Below are positions 62,599 through 64,000 of a stretch of 64,000 bases of DNA, piece by piece. The notes under the pieces were generated by a model. The model was not told where the DNA came from. It made no database searches and saw nothing but the letters and a program-made list of their open reading frames with translations. The DNA comes from Mucilaginibacter sp. SMC90 (GTDB lineage Bacteria; Bacteroidota; Bacteroidia; Sphingobacteriales; Sphingobacteriaceae): assembly GCF_022811725.1 (NCBI RefSeq), contig NZ_CP094527.1:4216001-4280000 (forward strand), in the 5' to 3' direction. Position 1 is the first letter of the stretch; each line of letters opens with the position of its first letter. The position numbers and the translations under genes were made by a program.

Positions 62599-64000
62599 AT
62601 GTTTGTACATAAGGGCTTTAGGCAAATAAGGCGTTTCGGTAGTATACCGGGATATTTGCTTTTTGCTTTTATTTTTCTGACAATCAGTTCATGCCGGCAA
62701 AAGCCCAAAGGCTTTCTTTCATCATCAGCATACAATAAAGCTGTTGATACAGCAACTATAATGTACGATAACGGACGTCACAAGGCAGCTGTTGATCATC
62801 TTGACTCCGCTTTCCGTCATTCAGATAATCTTGGCTTTAAACAGGTATATAACTACTACTATTTTATTTATACCTATGCTTCTCATGTAAAAAACGACCG
62901 AAAAATGGCTTTGCTATATGCCGATAGCATGCTCAATATTTTCGATACTCCGGAAAAAAAACTAAAATTCACCAGCGAATATGGGCAGGCGCATCTTGCT
63001 AAAGGAGATGTATTATTTGATGAACGACGCTATAACGAGGCGTATGGTTATTTTTATGAAGGGAAAGTAATTGCCAATAACAATCTTGATGACTGTACAA
63101 TGGGCGACTACAGTTATCGTATGGGTATGATCCTGTATAAGCAGGAACATTACAGCAGGGCTGCCTCCTATTTCAAGAAAAGCTTTGAAGAAACAACTTC
63201 ATGCGAAGGAAACTTCAATTATTTTTATCGCCGGCAGGAATTATTGAATAACATAGGTTTAAGTTATAGTAAAATGCTGATGAATGACAGCGCTATGTAT
63301 TTTTATAAAACAGCCCTTGATTACATCAACAATAATACTGCAAGATTTAAAGACCGGCCTCAAATGGCTGAGGTATCCAGGGGTGTAGTTTATGGCAATA
63401 TGGCCGATATAAGTATCAGGCAAAAGGACTACAATAAGGCTAAAAATCTGCTTAAAAAAGGCATAGCTATCAATCTGCGAAAAGGGAATGATAATAACGA
63501 TGCGCAATATTCTGAATTAAAGCTTGCTTCAATATATGACAAACAAAACGCCAATGATTCATTATTAAACATCCTTAATATTATCAGGCTCCAGTTTGAT
63601 AGTATCAAAAGCCCCGAAACACGGCAAGACTGGCATTTATTAATGTCAAATTACTTCGAGAAGCAAAATGATCATCAGCAGGCAATGTTTCATTATAAAC
63701 AGTATGATGAGCTAAAGGATACTATAGCAAATGAAAATAAAATACTAAAAGAATCAGATGTAGCCGAACAGGTTAAAAGCCTTGAAAAAGACAATGAATT
63801 TAATAACCTAAAGAAAAACAACGAATTGCAGCACGTTTACCTGAGAGTAACCGTTGTTTTTGCCTTGATGCTCATTATTATTATTTCCCTGGTGTTTTTA
63901 AACTGGCAAAAATCAAAAAAGAATATAAAAACACTCGGAGGCCTTAATAACCAAATAAATCATCAAAACCATCATTTGGAAATTGCACTTAATGATTTAA
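62599..64000 (+). CDS. TPR sensor histidine kinase, tandem paralogue (cut by window end)
   Basis: Open from the ATG at 62599 to the window end (467 codons, no stop). Signal LLFAFIFLTISSCRQK with a lipobox cysteine, then TPR-like repeats that align with the previous gene throughout (YRMGMILYKQEHYSRAASYF, RRQELLNNIGLSYSKML, SRGVVYGNMADISIRQKDYN) and a membrane span near residue 430 (LRVTVVFALMLIIIISLVFL). The kinase half should lie beyond the window. The paralogue's sequence is conserved enough to predict HisKA and HATPase domains, but they are not visible here. Confidence 0.85.
   Translation, partial: MFVHKGFRQIRRFGSIPGYLLFAFIFLTISSCRQKPKGFLSSSAYNKAVDTATIMYDNGRHKAAVDHLDSAFRHSDNLGFKQVYNYYYFIYTYASHVKNDRKMALLYADSMLNIFDTPEKKLKFTSEYGQAHLAKGDVLFDERRYNEAYGYFYEGKVIANNNLDDCTMGDYSYRMGMILYKQEHYSRAASYFKKSFEETTSCEGNFNYFYRRQELLNNIGLSYSKMLMNDSAMYFYKTALDYINNNTARFKDRPQMAEVSRGVVYGNMADISIRQKDYNKAKNLLKKGIAINLRKGNDNNDAQYSELKLASIYDKQNANDSLLNILNIIRLQFDSIKSPETRQDWHLLMSNYFEKQNDHQQAMFHYKQYDELKDTIANENKILKESDVAEQVKSLEKDNEFNNLKKNNELQHVYLRVTVVFALMLIIIISLVFLNWQKSKKNIKTLGGLNNQINHQNHHLEIALNDL

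Overview
The window reads as chromosome of a Bacteroidota bacterium, most likely family Sphingobacteriaceae (Mucilaginibacter/Pedobacter type). This is an inference from two SusC/SusD outer-membrane glycan-uptake loci, an ECF sigma/FecR anti-sigma pair, A-rich ribosome-binding regions instead of strong Shine-Dalgarno sites, many PAS histidine kinases, DUF5916, DUF2851 and DUF3823 proteins, and moderate GC. No rRNA, tRNA, CRISPR array or prophage was seen.

Layout. 1-10.3 kb: polysaccharide locus 1, with a GH110-like beta-helix galactosidase, ECF sigma, FecR, SusC with an STN domain, and SusD. An IS3-family element (8893-10204) has landed between susD and what looks like its terminator. 10.4-16.5 kb: a membrane histidine kinase, an MFS exporter, a phosphomannomutase-like HAD protein and a DUF5916 barrel protein. 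16.5-26.4 kb: polysaccharide locus 2, with SusC lacking STN, SusD, a DUF3823 lipoprotein, a lipoprotein made of two copies of one domain, GH43 and a GH99-like enzyme. It has a LacI-type palindrome upstream and a strong hairpin between the binding-protein genes and the enzyme genes. 26.5-38.3 kb: housekeeping and accessory genes (M20 deacylase, MHS transporter, DUF2851, PspC, HAD, GNAT, CbpA/CbpM, a membrane-anchored MutS-type ATPase, a PAS protein lacking an ATPase domain).

38.4-48.2 kb is the most striking region: a tight operon kaiC-kaiB-kaiB2-PAS histidine kinase, divergent from a 1000-residue multi-PAS histidine kinase and a single-domain response regulator. No kaiA is present, and KaiC carries a coiled-coil tail. 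This looks like a complete KaiA-independent timing or signalling module. 48.2-58.8 kb: small secreted proteins, HAD, a metallo-beta-lactamase-fold protein, PIN-PhoH, the paired DNA-repair proteins TIGR03915/TIGR03916, Ohr, Hsp20, a thioesterase, an FAD-linked oxidase and FolB. Two candidate RNA genes lie here: a roughly 345-nt structured RNA at 52620-52962 with tetraloop hairpins, promoter and terminator, and a smaller one at about 50200-50293. 59.0-64.0 kb: glutaryl-CoA dehydrogenase and two tandem TPR histidine kinases, the second cut by the window end.

Intergenic regions carry several dispersed repeat families: near-perfect palindromes at 26.4 and 34.1 kb with a decayed copy at 51.1 kb, a CTTAAGACTT family at 32.1 and 50.3 kb, and a GCACATYTG family at 27.7 and 57.0 kb.
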